Positions 7,705 through 18,532 are shown, counted from the first letter of the stretch. The stretch is DNA of 39,649 nt from Triparma columacea (GCA_030267965.1 BRYA01000576.1:1-39649); one strand, 5' to 3'. Notes: generated from the sequence alone by a model not told the origin. Numbers and translations: made by a program.

Positions 7705-10700
7705 ATGCCGGGTGTTTCCAAGGGCTCTCGGAAGGACCCGGCCAACAAGATTCCCAAGTATTCCATCCATTTCCGCGAGCCCACGGCACAACAGCTGAAA
7801 GACCCTCTACAAGATCTCCCTCCCGAACTGCGACGCATGGAATTTCCGAAATTGTGGAGGCGCGCATACAGCAAGGAGGAGCTGCTGCTCGTTGTCGACG
7901 CCAACGACATCAAGTACAACGAGGCGTCCCAAGGCACTGATAAGCAATGTCAGATTGCTGTGAACACGTTTGAGGGGGAGCTCCACAAGAACTCGGAGCA
8001 GCCCGCAATGCTGAGTCTCGTCAAGGCCCTGACCGCCGCGTCCAATTGCCCGATGGGGAAGAGGCTGACGCCCATTATCATGATTGACCTTCTCGCTACC
8101 AAGGGCAGTTTCAAGTTCCAGGGCTGTGTCCAGAAGGTACGTGCGCGCGCTGCGGCTCTCTTGCTCGCACGCTCTTCGGCTCGAGCGAGCGCTCAAGCGC
8201 TCAACGGTCCAGCCCAGCGGCGCCACCCCCCACTGCCCCTCCGCTGCCCCCCACCTCGCCCTAAATTTCCATGAGTCACCTTCCTCACCTTCCACACCCC
8301 CACCGCCGCCGCCACGCCCGCTTTCCCAGATCCCGGAAATCTCGAAGGACATGGTCGACGACGGCAAAATGTTCCGCGACCTGAGGCTCGCCGGCCTGCG
8401 CGAGGATGGGCGCAGCCAGACGGACATCAATACGTGCCTCGGCATAGCAGAGGCCATTCGTTTCTTCGTCGCCAGCAAGGCCAAGCTCCCGCGTTACATT
8501 CTACTAGACGAGGCGTATCTTACCTTCAATGACAGGTTCGGATGGTCGGTTGGGCACACCAAGACCGGGGAGAAGTATCTGATGGTGAGCCAAGCTTCAT
8601 CCTCGTCGACGCTGCCGCCTAAGCTAACCCTCTTCCCATCTCCCCGCCTCTGTCCGCCCAATTTCTCCCCGATAGAAGCGCCGGCACGTTTTCGACAAGT
8701 CTAAGGTGACGCCCATGGCGAAATCCCTGTCCAAGAGGTTAGTGGGCCTAGTGCACAAACTTGGCGGCAAGAACATGGCCACCTTAGTGAACGGCAAGGC
8801 CGTGGAAGAGGCCATCAAGGGGGCGATAAGCATCAACGACCCCAACGTAATCCTCGGCCGCCATGCGTGCTTCGGCGCGGACGACGTGATGTACAATACC
8901 ATGAAGTGCTTTGCACAGCTCATCGATACCACCCAGGTTGCCATCCCCCCCAACATCTCGGACTTGCTCAGCAAGGGGAACGTGTCGATCTCCTGCAAGA
9001 ATTCGCTCAACAGCGAAGCAGCGAAGATGTCGAATGTGCACAACCAGGCGGAGATCCTCAAGAAGGAGAAGGCGGTGCTGGAGGAAGAGCTCAAGGTCAT
9101 GCCCGCGGGGAAGAAGAAGGATGAGCTGGTGGTCAAGATCGCGGACCTCGACGAGCAGATCGAGGAGGCGGAGGAGAAGGCGGCGGAGGCCTGCAAGAAT
9201 ATTAAGGACGCCTCCCCACACAACCAGGCAGAGATCCTCAGTGGGGAGAAGGCGGTGCTGGAGGAAGAGCTCAAGGACATGCCCGCGGGGAAGAAGAAGG
9301 ATGAGCTGAAGGTCAAGATTGCGGACCTCGACGACGAGATCGAGGCGGCGGAGGCGGCGGCGGCGTGGAGCAGCCTGCACAACCGGCCGGAGATCCTCAA
9401 GAAGGAGAAGGCGGTGGCGGAGGAAGGGCTCAAGGACATGACCGCGGGGAAGAAGAAGGATGAGCTGGTGGTCAAGATCGCGGACCTCGTCAAGGAGATC
9501 GAGGCGGCGGAGAAGGCGGCGGCGGAGATCTGCAAGAATATAAAGGACGGCATGGCGCGCGCAGGGTTAGGGTTAGGAACCACACGGTTGGATGAGGGTG
9601 GGTACAAAAAGGTGAGAAAGAATTCTGTACGACATCCCCCACTTCCTTACTAACACGCTGCGCCCAGGAGCAAGTGCACAGCGATAAAGCAAAGAAGAAA
9701 ATGTCCGAGAGCAGTCGAGCACCAGGGATAAATGCGAGAAAAGATGAGTATGAACAACTTGCGAAGGACTTGCCGGATATGCTGAACGAGATGTTGGACC
9801 TCCATGTTACGAAGAAACCCGTCCCCAAAAAATTACTTCCTCTGTTACCTGTCGTTTTGCTCTACATCGCTGACTTGTGCATCAGGGCCAAGGAAACCTT
9901 CACCTACATCTACAAATGCAGGGGAATTTACACCAGTGTCACGGAAGTCCGTCGCTTCAAAAGTAGTTTCGACTTGATGATCAAAAGTTATAAATCCGAA
10001 GAGCCCATCTATAGCCAAGTGGGGATCAACTCGAAGCAGTCCTTCAACACCCTCGGAGCGCTCAAGGACACGCTGGAGAAGAGTCTGGAGGACATCGAGA
10101 ACTCGTCCATGGACACCACGAAGAGGAAGCTTGAAAACGAGGGAACCAATCTAACGGGGAGGCCACAGAGAAAGAAAACCAAATCAGTGAGCAAAAGATG
10201 TCATGAGGATGAGGATGTGGAGGTTGTAGCTGAAGGGAAGACCAACAGCAGGAGCAAGAAGCGAAAGAGAGGAATGACGATGGAATACTCCGATGAATAC
10301 GTCGATGATAATGACGAGAACGTTGACTCTTGGAATTTTACGGCGCGGGGGGAGAAGATGGAATCTGTCCAGGAAGGGGAGATGAAGAGGAAGAGGAAGA
10401 AGAAGGAGGATGAGGCGATGGTTGAAGATGGTAACGGGGTACAGCATGATCTGCTTGTTTGCCAACCATGTGATGAGGATGAGGATGTGGAGGTTGTAGC
10501 TGAAGGGAAGACCAACAGCAAGAGCAAGAAGCGAAAGAGGGGAACGACGAAGGTTGATGATAATGGTGTGACTTGGCACCTCTGTGGGGACTGTGACTTC
10601 AAAGCGAAGCGAAAAAGCAATCTCAAGCTGCATTACGCATCCATCCACAATGAAAACGTGACCTGGCACCAGTGTGGGGACTGCGACTTCAAAGCGAAGC

Positions 10701-10834
10701 GAAAAAGCAACCTCAAGCAGCATCGCGCAGATATCCACAATAAAAACGTGACCTGGTACTACTGTAAGGACTGCGACTACAAAGCGAAGCAGAAAAGCAA
10801 CCTCAACAAGCATCGCGCAAAGTACCACAAATGA
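7705..10834 (+). CDS. Coiled-coil repeat protein with three C-terminal C2H2 zinc fingers
   Basis: Exons 7705-8136, 8330-8584, 8676-9611 and 9668-10834 are joined by three phase-0 introns. The N-terminal third is not recognised. Three Lys/Glu-rich helical repeats of 53-60 residues follow (9039-9554), each starting HNQAEIL or a variant with KKKDEL inside. After the last intron comes a helical domain, then two copies of an acidic-basic module (EDEDVEVVAEGKTNS then KKRKRG, a nuclear localisation signal). The end carries three near-identical fingers, C-x2-C-x12-H-x4-H, at exact 90-base spacing. The product is probably nuclear and DNA-binding. Exons 1-3 are visibly GC-richer than exon 4, which suggests a fusion of two source genes. 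A broken fourth finger lies just past the stop. The function is unknown. Confidence 0.75.
9039..9554 (+). repeat. Three tandem coding repeats (53-60 residues each)
   Basis: Units start at 9039, 9219 and 9378 (HNQAEIL, HNQAEIL, HNRPEIL). Each contains EKAV, KKKDEL and KIADL, predicted to form a long coiled coil. The middle unit is shorter because its ACKNIKD tail is replaced by alanines and WSSL. High nucleotide identity points to recent internal duplication. Confidence 0.85.
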
Positions 10835-10935
10835 AAAAAAACCATGACCTTGGCACCACTGTGAGGAACTGAGACTAACAAAGCGAAAGAGGAAAGAAGC
10901 CAAATCTCAAAAACGACATGGCGACTCTCAATGGA
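10835..10935 (+). pseudogene. Vestigial fourth C2H2 zinc-finger module past the stop codon
   Basis: The sequence after the stop keeps the 90-base finger repeat in damaged form: ATGACCTTGGCACCACTGTG, then GGAACTGAGACT, AAAGCGAAAGAGGAAAG and CTCAAAAACGACATGGCGA. These match the corresponding parts of the three intact units with small indels. In the earlier linkers the frame reads CAC AAT GAA AAC or CAC AAT AAA AAC. Here an extra A gives CAC AAA TGA, which creates the present stop. Confidence 0.75.
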
Positions 10936-11025
10936 CAAAAAATGGGTTCCGCAACACGTATATTTTTCTTTAACATATAGTTGCACACTTGCTTAATTAG
11001 TCCCCCCTTGCCCCCCTTTCTTCGT

Positions 11026-11298
11026 TCACTTGATCCTCTTGGTAACCCTCTCCACCTCCCCTATTGTGCTTTCAAGTTCCTCAATCTGTTTTTCCACCGT
11101 TCTCTTCCTATCCTCCATTCTCCTCTTCACCACCCTCACAGCGTCCACAGCTCTCATGTCAGACACCCCCTCGTGCATATTTGTGAGGTGGTTTTGCAGG
11201 TCGTTGAGGGCGGAAGTGTTGGCCTTTGCTTTTCTTAATATATAAACAATATGGTTTAACAAAGGTGGAAACATAGCATGTTCCCCCCCCACTCTCAT
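11026..11298 (-). CDS. Small coiled-coil protein, hypothetical
   Basis: A 90-residue frame with a hydrophobic N-terminal helix (MFPPLLNHIVYILRKAKAN), then a long heptad-like region (KRRMEDRKRTVEKQIEEL) ending at a TGA. Its start is only about 35 bases from the stop of the next minus-strand gene. The two could therefore be exons of one gene, but no GT donor joins them while keeping the convincing C-terminus of the upstream one. Short helical shape recalls small Mediator or prefoldin-like subunits, without any specific motif. Confidence 0.4.
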   Translation of the reverse strand: MRVGGEHAMFPPLLNHIVYILRKAKANTSALNDLQNHLTNMHEGVSDMRAVDAVRVVKRRMEDRKRTVEKQIEELESTIGEVERVTKRIK

Positions 11299-11333
11299 AA
11301 GTCCTATTAAACTCTTCCACCTTCATCCTTTTT

Positions 11334-12041
11334 TCAATCAATTCCTTTAAGCCATTCAATAATAATCTCGTCCGCATCTTCCTTGTTTTTAGCTTCTACC
11401 GTAACATTAACTCCCCCACCCTCAACCTGCATCCCTAAAACCTTCTCCACGAACGTCTCCTCCTCACCATTCCCTCCTCCTCTTTCACCCTCCCTTCTTA
11501 TAACAACCCTGAAAATAGGAACTACATATATACCCTCAACGTCCTTTTCCTCTATCCTATCAAACTCGTACTTCCATCCCTCCTTGTCTATCTCCTCCTT
11601 CTCCCCCCCCTCCTCCTCACCCCCTACAACAATTGCTACAGCTTTGAGTGGATTACTTAATAGATATTTACATACCATCCTTATCCCCGACCCCCCTTTT
11701 GCTATAAGTGCAGGTGGTACTGATCCGTATCTATTTAAGACTTCCCTCGTTAGTACCTCTGCGTTTTCCGTGCATACTGATAAGCATGGGAAACCTTCCT
11801 CAGCTAATGCTCCTGGGAGTGTGTCTCCAGTGGGGGAGATGGAGGTTGAAGGTATGAGTCTTACTACGGGTGTTGCACGCTCGTTTAAGTAGGGAGGTGG
11901 GGTTATGTAGGATGTGGTAGGGGGAGGGTTGGAAGAAGGAATGGAGGGAGAGGATACTAGACCTCGGGAAAGAAGAAGGTTTGAAATATGGTTAGGGAGA
12001 AGGTTAGGGTTCTGTTTATGTACTTTAATGAGATTTAGCAT
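11334..12041 (-). CDS. Hypothetical protein, possible SpoVS/Alba-like fold
   Basis: Single frame of 235 residues ending EIIIEWLKGID. Residues about 55-150 can be read as a divergent SpoVS-type (Alba superfamily) domain: RLIPSTSISPTGDTLPGALA, then ALIAKGGSGIRMVCKYLL, then IYVVPIFRVVIR and VNVTVEAK. These would correspond to the family's S-S-P-x-x-V-A-G-A-L-A, A-I-G-x-x-A-x-x-Q-A-V-K-A and later strands. Acidic low-complexity insertions (EEEGGEKEEIDKEG, EGERGGGNGEEE) separate the strands. The likeness is weak and not diagnostic. The gene is divergent from the Pdx2 gene, with about 115 bases between starts. Confidence 0.55.
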   Translation of the reverse strand: MLNLIKVHKQNPNLLPNHISNLLLSRGLVSSPSIPSSNPPPTTSYITPPPYLNERATPVVRLIPSTSISPTGDTLPGALAEEGFPCLSVCTENAEVLTREVLNRYGSVPPALIAKGGSGIRMVCKYLLSNPLKAVAIVVGGEEEGGEKEEIDKEGWKYEFDRIEEKDVEGIYVVPIFRVVIRREGERGGGNGEEETFVEKVLGMQVEGGGVNVTVEAKNKEDADEIIIEWLKGID

Positions 12042-12157
12042 AAGTAGTGTGCGTTTGGTGTGTATTTTTGTGCGTACGAATTGTTTGAAACTCCTTTTAA
12101 TTGGGATAAAGGCAAAAAGCTGGAAATGTGGGCCAAAAAGCTTGGAAATCGGAGGAT

Positions 12158-13439
12158 ATGGTTCTTATTGGCGTATTAGCTCTTCAGGTAGGGATTATAA
12201 TGTGTGTATGATGTGTGTATGATATGTATGATGTGTATATGTGTGAGGAGAAGGGAGAAGGAGAAGGATTGGAAGAAATAAAGTAGGAATGACTCATCAA
12301 AATTGTCGACAGCCACAAATACATACTCCTTCCCTCCTCTCTTGTACAAGCATATACAACACATTTAGAATCAATAGTAGCACCCTTTCAAAATGCTTAC
12401 ACATCCCCACCTACACACCACTATACATCACCACACATCATTCACTGCAGGGAGCGTTCGAGGAGCATGAAACAGCCCTCCGTTCCTGTTCCCCTTCCAT
12501 TTCAACCGTCCAGATCCGTACCGCCTCCCAGATCCGTTCCCTAAGCCTCGACGGCATAGTCCTACCAGGAGGAGAGAGCACAGCTATGGGACTTGTGGGA
12601 CAGGTCACGGAAAGCATATGGGACGAACTTAAGAAATTCATTAACGTTGACAAGAAACCTGCATGGGGGACGTGCGCGGGGATGATCCTGCTAGCTGAGA
12701 AGGTTGTTGGAGCCAGGTGAGTCGGGGTTGTGGGGGGGTGTTGGGTTAACAGTTGGGAGGTTTTTTGTATTTGCGTAGCTTTGGCTGCAACTGTGGGATG
12801 AGATCGGCTGTGTTTTGCACCCGATACCCAACACTCCTAACCAATTTCCCAAACCCCCCTAACCTCAGCGCCGTAATTGTCGGAGGTCAGGCGATAATAG
12901 GTGGAATGGATGTTCTAGTATGCCGAAACTACTTCGGTTCCCAAATAAGTTCCTTCGAGCTCTCCATCCCCCCTCCCCCCCCCTCCTCTCCCACCTCCTC
13001 ATCCCCAGATCTATACCCCGGTGTATTCATCCGCGCCCCCGCAATTCTATCAGTGTCTTCTGATATAACTGTATTAAGTGAAGTTGACGCTGTACCGTGT
13101 AGGCAGGCAAACACTACTTTAGAGCAGCTTGATGAGAGGATAGCGAGAGGGGAGGATGTTACTATGTTAGGGGTTAAGGCTACTGATGATGAAGATAACT
13201 GGAGGAACGACAGTAAGGATGGGGAGGAGGAGGGGGGGGCCAAGAAGAAAAGAAAGGTCTCAGGTTCACCTTCAGAAACCCTGACGCTCCCCGGTGCAAC
13301 GGGTAAAGGTGGTAGCAGAAGGGTAGTATGCGCGGCGAGGAAAGGGAATGTACTATGCACGAGCTTCCACCCGGAACTTACGGAGGACCTGAGATGGCAT
13401 GAGTACTGGCTAAGGGAAATCGTTGGGGCGGACATTTGA
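12158..13439 (+). CDS. PDX2: Pyridoxal 5'-phosphate synthase glutaminase subunit (Pdx2/PdxT/SNO)
   Basis: Exons 12158-12187, 12451-12716 and 12869-13439 give 288 residues in frame. The tiny first exon encodes MVLIGVLALQ, which joins GAFEEHE to restore the family N-terminus. The class I amidotransferase core is intact: PGGESTAMG, the nucleophile Cys in GTCAGM, GGMDVLVCRNYFGSQ, and the His/Glu of the triad in SFHPELTEDLRWHEYW. The enzyme hydrolyses glutamine and passes ammonia to Pdx1 for vitamin B6 synthesis. Just before the last strand is a non-conserved insertion of about 40 residues rich in Asp, Glu and Ser that contains KKKRKV, the core of a classical monopartite nuclear localisation signal. 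Intron 1 (12188-12450) carries a TGTGTATGATG simple repeat. An earlier acceptor at 12778 is possible but would insert about 30 unconserved residues. Confidence 0.93.
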
Positions 13440-13628
13440 ACGAGAGAGGGGGGTAGAAGTTAAGGGGGGAATGTAAGGGGAGAGCTGATTGTTTTCTCGA
13501 CGAAATAAACAATTCTACGCAACGTTACATAGTTCCATTTCTATCCTCTCTCCACCCGTTATCCCTCCACCCTCTTGTCCCTCCCCCTCCCCCCTCCTCC
13601 TCTCCCACCACCCATCACCTCCAAAGGT

Positions 13629-16015
13629 TTACTCCAACGAAAGTCCCTTCAAGTAAGTCTGTACCTGTGGCATACCTGTGATCTCCCTGATAACAATGGT
13701 CGCGTACGAGCTGCTCGGGAGTTCAAATGTGACCCTAAGTCCCTTCAGACTCTTGCCTTCCTCCTTCCCCTCTTCCCCTATCTCCCTAACGGTCCCAGGG
13801 AGAGGAACACCCTCCATCCTCATTAGATCAGTCTCAACAAGGGGCTCCCTGGCGTCCTCGTATTCGAGTACCTCCCACTTCATTTCCCCGTTCGCCACTC
13901 TCCCCATTAGCCTCCTGTAGTCCCCGCCGAGGTTGAAGTCCTTGGTGTCCTTAGACGTGAATACCTTCTTCATGTCAAACTCCTCCCCCTCATCTAGGAG
14001 ACCAATCTCCCTACACGCATCCTCGTAGTACTTCACCGCGTTGTTCGGTACTTGTACTTGCTGTCCCGGTAGTGGTAGTACGACGTCGTCGATGGTGTAT
14101 TCCCCCTTGTTCTCTTCCGTAATCTCCACAACCTTCTTGTTCGATAGCTGTGTGCTCTCCACGCTCTTCTCCTTCTCCTCCATCACCACCAAATCCCCGA
14201 CCATAACCTCCCCCCCCCCCCCCTTCTCCCACCGTAGAGTAGCCACTGAGTTCCAGACGGCGGACTGCATGGCGTGGAGGTACATCAACCTCATGCCCTT
14301 TTGGATCGAGAAAAGGGCACCTTTGAAATCCGCACCTTTCCTAGCCACGTGTTCGATTGCGCTACGCTCGGGCCCCCTTCCCAGGCCCTTGAGGGCCTCT
14401 TGTGCCGCCTTTTTGATTTCATCTGCGTCTGAACCCCTGTTAATCCATGCCTGTCTAGCTTGTAACATCTCAGGCCTCTCACCGCCACCGTCGTTCTTGG
14501 GACCGACGATTATGTCAATGGCGCCCTCGTAGTCACCCCTCATCATCTTTACACCGGCTTTGTGGGTGTCGAGGAACTTACCGAACCTGCCAGGGGGAGG
14601 GGGGGATTAGCAAGGATTATTTGAAGTGCTCAAGCCCTTCAGTTGGGCCTCTGCGATCCAATAGCGCGGGCGCGCCTAACTTCCACTTTCCCCCCCCCGC
14701 GCAACTCGCTTGCCGCCCCCCAGTCGCTTCTCTACCTCCTCGCCCTAATCCCTCACCTCTGCATACCAAAGTAGTTAACGAACCCGTTCTCCTTCACCGA
14801 CTTGCATCGTCCGTTGACGGTCGCTAGTAGTGACTCCGCCTTGTCCTTCTCGTTAAGTTTCAAGTTCCTAAGAACAATGGTGAACTGGTTCCCTCTGAGC
14901 ATGCCTAGGTTCGTGTGTGACTTCACGTACTTGAACCTCCCTACCCTCATCGTGCTTACGTACCCTCCCGTTCCCCCCCCCCCGCCCCCGTAGATCGCGT
15001 TCTCCCTGTCCTTCTGGTTGATCCACTCCAAGTCCTCGCCCCTCTTTCTGTAGACCGTTACGAACTGTCCAGTGACGGCTCTCTTGTCCTTGGTACCGCC
15101 GTAGCCAACGCCCTTCTTCACACCTGACTTAACGCGGAGCTTGTGCTCGAGGTCCTTGATGGCATGCATCGTGTCGACGTTCTCCTTGTAGAGGACGAAC
15201 TGGAGGTAGTCGCCGCGGGCGGGGGGCCAGAAGTCCTTGTCCTGAAGCTTCCTCTTTTTGCTCTTTCCTCCTCCTCCTCCATTTGACCCTCTTTTGTTCT
15301 GATTTTTACCACCTCCAAACCTCCCGTACGCTTTGACCTCTGAGAACTCAGACTCGGGGATAACCCTGACGGCGCCTTCGTGAGTGTCGGTTAAAAAGTA
15401 GGCAGAGAGGTGGGCACGAACGGTAGAGTGAATCTTCCCACGGTTAGATTTATCGGCGAGCTTTGGGAGGGTGAAGATGGCAGGGACAGGAATGGTGGGA
15501 GCGGCAGGAGCGGCAGGAGCGGACCCGTCCGTCGCCGCCGCCGCCTCCGCCGCCACCTCAACCTTGTTCTCGGCCACTTCCTCAACCTTCTTGGCCTCTT
15601 CCTCATCCTTCTTCTCCTCTTGAGGTTTGGGTTTGTTCTCAAGAAGAAAAGCCAAGAGATCTGTCTTAACCTTCTCTCTCTCCTCTTCCTCCTTCAGCTC
15701 GCACCAAGACGTGATCTCCGTGGCCGCAGCACCGCATCTCTCTTCATAAGTCCTTTCCTTCTTCGGCTCTGCTGCCTTTTTCACCTCCTCTGCCTTCTGC
15801 TCCTCATTCGGTGCGTCAATCTTCTCATAGGTCGCAACTTCACCGTCGAGATTGACTTCCTTCACCACGAAATCGGAAAATCTCGCCTTCAGAACACCTG
15901 AGAAATCACTAAAAGCCGGGCCTGCGACGATGGAGCTAATTCCAAAGGAAGACTCGAGAGAGCGAGCCTCGGATAGTGTCATAGCTGAACTTGAAGTATC
16001 AGCGGGTCCGTACAT
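13629..16015 (-). CDS. PUS7: TruD-family tRNA/RNA pseudouridine synthase (Pus7-like)
   Basis: Exons 14757-16015 and 13629-14586, intron 14587-14756 in phase 2, 738 residues. Family motifs appear in order: the N-terminal F-x-V-x-E type strand (ARFSDFVVKEVNLDGEV), the catalytic block GYGGTKDKRAVTGQFV with its Asp, the GMLRGNQFTIVLRN strand, and NYFGMQRFG, which is split across the intron. The second exon holds the insertion-domain equivalent (GALFSIQKGMRLMYLHAMQS, where W follows) and a C-terminal strand SSYATIVIREITG. The enzyme isomerises uridine to pseudouridine in tRNA and mRNA, classically at tRNA position 13. An acidic Lys/Glu/Ala-rich insert (about residues 65-170) and a Gly/Lys-rich basic stretch (KSKKRK) make it longer than bacterial TruD, as in eukaryotic Pus7. 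No organelle presequence is evident. Confidence 0.93.
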
Positions 16016-16099
16016 CCTAAAATTGTGTATTGTTTGGTTGTTGTTGGTTTTGTTTTAAGCTGAAATTCATTGGTCCTTTCTACCCAAAACAGGGTTGGA

Positions 16100-17335
16100 A
16101 TGAGAGCTTGGCTCATAATCTCAGCTTTTGCCGCGATCGAGGCTTTCAGTCCCACTTTTGGGCCCAAACTTGTCCAAAATAGCAAATTAGATGCTCTCGC
16201 TATGCCCGTAGGTAAGATTAATGAGACAGCTCGGTTGTTGACATCACTCTCATGAACCAATTTCTCCCTCTCTCACACGTTTTCTTTTCTTCCCCGTGTC
16301 ACTCGCCGCCTCAAATATAGACAAGAAGAAGGCTGTGAAGGACATATCGACCGTATTTGACAACAACCAGAAGTGGATCGACAGCAAACTCGCAGAGGAC
16401 CCTCAGTTCTTTGAGGCGGTAAGTCAAGTGAATGCGAATGAAGAGCATAGTAGATCGTTTTCTCATCCCACCCTCTCCGCCTTGGAACATTCAGCTTGGA
16501 TCCGGCCACTACCCCCAGTACTTGTGGATCGGCTGTTCCGATGCCCGGGTCCCTGCCAACGAGATCATGGGTGAGGACGCCGGTTCCGTCTTCGTCGTCC
16601 GCAACGTCGCAAACATGGTTACCGGCACCGACTTCAATGCCATGTCCGCCATCCAGTACGCCGTCGGTGTTCTCGAGGTTCCCCACATCATTGTCTGCGG
16701 GCACTACGATTGCGGGGGGGTCAGAGCGAGCAGGGAGAACCTCGACCACGCCCCGCCTCTCGAGAACTGGCTGAGGAGTATCAGGGATGTTTACAGGCTC
16801 CACAACGGGGAACTGGACGCCATCAAGGACCCTGAGGAGAGGCACAGGAGGCTTGTGGAGGTGAGAATGGACTAAAGAGAGTAACGCAAAGATCTCGTTG
16901 CAAGCGTGACTCCTAACTCATTTACACGACTTCTATCGCGATTTGCTTCACTCATCCCAGCTGAATGTCATCGAGCAGTGCATCAACCTCTTCAAGACTG
17001 GTGTCGTCCAGCGAAAGAGGGTCGAGACCTACCAGAACCCCGACTACGCCATGACCCAGCCCCGCATCCACGCCGTCGTCTTCGACCCCGCCACCGGGAA
17101 GCTGAAGCCCCTGGACGTGAACTTCAATGACTACATTGACGAGTTGCACGACATTTATGACCTCTACAAGGTGGACCCTGACAGCAAAGAGGCCGTCAAG
17201 AAGAGGAAGCAGGAGGAGGCGATAAAGGCGAAGGCACGGAGCATGGCGGAGGAGGGAGTAAGACCCCACGCGCCAACGAAGTTCAGGGGCGATGGCGAGA
17301 ATAAGGGTTGGTGGGCTAGACTCAGGGGGAAGTAG
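16100..17335 (+). CDS. Beta-class carbonic anhydrase with plastid-type presequence
   Basis: Exons 16100-16211, 16321-16418, 16495-16860 and 16961-17335 give 316 residues with all phases matching. The zinc ligands are plain: Cys in GCSDARVPANEI (C-x-D-x-R) and His/Cys in CGHYDCGG (H-x-x-C). The V-V-R-N-V-A-N and Q-Y-A-V strands are typical of the family. The start MRAWLIISAFAAIEAFSPTF is a signal peptide followed by A-x-A-F-like EAF, the bipartite presequence of ochrophyte plastid proteins. The enzyme interconverts CO2 and bicarbonate and probably serves the carbon-concentrating system of the plastid or its envelope spaces. The C-terminus extends about 60 residues beyond the usual fold as a charged tail ending WWARLRGK. 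Its start lies about 85 bases from the divergent Pus7 start, so the two may share a promoter. Confidence 0.95.
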
Positions 17336-17539
17336 TCGGGGGGTGTACGGAAGGGGGGGGGATTTATAGCGAAAGGGGGGGGGGAAGGTACAATGTAGTA
17401 GTAAAACGGCAATTTTAGGAACGAAATTAGGGTGAGGGGAGGAGAGGGGGGCACATCGGAGAGTGCTTCTTTTAAGACTTAGGACATATGATCAAACCAA
17501 ATGAGAGATTTCATTTTTTTTGCTGACAGACCTTCCAAT

Positions 17540-18532
17540 TTACCCGCCTTCGTTATTTGTCCCCTTCTTCACCTCCCCCCCCCCCTCCACCGCTGCCTCC
17601 TCAAAGCAGACAGCAAATTCATTCCCCGTATACTTCTTCCCCCCCCCCCCTTTCCTCTCTTTAACCTTCCTCCATTGGGGCTTAATAAACACATCCCCCT
17701 CCTTCTTAATCAGCGTATAAAACAGAATCTTCGGCGTCTCCTTCACCTCCCTAACCTCGAACTTCAGGTCCTCCAGCATTCCCGTGAACCCAGGCTTGTC
17801 CAAGTACTTGCTTCTATTAACGCACATTAGGGGTAGCATCAAGAACACCACTCCCCCTACCTTGGTGAATCTCCTCAACCTCGTCAACATCTCACCCCTC
17901 GAAACCGCGGTTGGCACGCAGTTTATCACCATGCTGCAAACGATCGCGTCGTACCTCTCCTCCTCCTCTTCGATGGGTAAAGCGTTGAAGTCGGCAACCT
18001 CGACTTGGGAGGAGGTGGAGCGGAGGTCGATGGAACGGACGTTCATTCGGACACCGGGCTTACGAGAGGCATCCTGGAGCTGGGTGTTTATGCAACCAAC
18101 CTCGAGGACAGATATTGGGCGACGCTTGAGCTTCTTGGGTTTCTTGGTCGAAGCTGCGGTGGATGTTGTATTGGATGATGTATTGGGTGTTGTATTGGAT
18201 GTTGTATTGGATGCTGTCAATGATCCCTCACTCTCCTCAAGAACTTTACCCTCCAATATCCCCATCGCCCCCAGTCTCCCCACAACCCACTTGCTCGTGC
18301 TGAACACGCTCGTGTTCAGCTGGCTCGCCTCCTGGTAGCTCTTCCTCCCCCCCAGCTCCTCCAGCTTGTCATCTATCTCCTTCAGCTCAGCAGTAGCAGA
18401 AGGAGGTAGAGAGGACCTTGCGTGAGTTAAAACGTGGAACTGGGTTGTGATTGTTCGGGCGAGCTTGCGTGACTTGAGAGGACGGACTAAGGGGATCGGT
18501 TTGCGCTTTGATTTGCTCTTTGATTTACCCAT
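17540..18532 (-). CDS. BMT2: Bmt2/SAMTOR-type 25S rRNA adenine-N1 methyltransferase
   Basis: Single exon of about 330 residues; the ATG giving MGKSKSKSKRKP is preferred over an upstream TTG. The basic N-terminus suits a nucleolar protein. SAM-binding motif I reads SVLEVGCINTQLQ, followed by RSIDLRS, VADFNALP, and the characteristic YDAIVCSMVINCVP, GEMLTRL and VVFLMLPLMCVNRSKYL. These are hallmarks of yeast Bmt2, which makes m1A in 25S rRNA, and of its animal relative SAMTOR. A short Asn/Thr/Ser-rich insert (SNTTSNTTPNTSSNTT) is encoded by a degenerate 12-15 base repeat near 18166-18225. The C-terminus is low-complexity Gly/Glu/Lys. Confidence 0.9.
   Translation of the reverse strand: MGKSKSKSKRKPIPLVRPLKSRKLARTITTQFHVLTHARSSLPPSATAELKEIDDKLEELGGRKSYQEASQLNTSVFSTSKWVVGRLGAMGILEGKVLEESEGSLTASNTTSNTTPNTSSNTTSTAASTKKPKKLKRRPISVLEVGCINTQLQDASRKPGVRMNVRSIDLRSTSSQVEVADFNALPIEEEEERYDAIVCSMVINCVPTAVSRGEMLTRLRRFTKVGGVVFLMLPLMCVNRSKYLDKPGFTGMLEDLKFEVREVKETPKILFYTLIKKEGDVFIKPQWRKVKERKGGGGKKYTGNEFAVCFEEAAVEGGGEVKKGTNNEGG

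Noticed and set aside
9562..9575. Telomere-like GGGTTAGGGTTAGG
   Set aside because: Only two units, inside a coding exon (GLGLG), with no sign of a chromosome end.
11298..11377. Single spliced gene joining the small coiled-coil frame to the SpoVS-like frame
   Set aside because: No GT donor precedes the upstream stop without deleting a convincing C-terminal helix, and tested phases do not match.
11383..11892. Plus-strand frame of 169 residues opposite the SpoVS-like gene
   Set aside because: Pro/Ser/Thr-rich shadow; the minus strand has the structured protein with acidic and hydrophobic segments.
12717..12778. Shorter second intron of Pdx2 ending at 12778
   Set aside because: It adds about 30 unconserved residues before the GGQAIIGGMDV strand; the acceptor at 12868 gives the family spacing.
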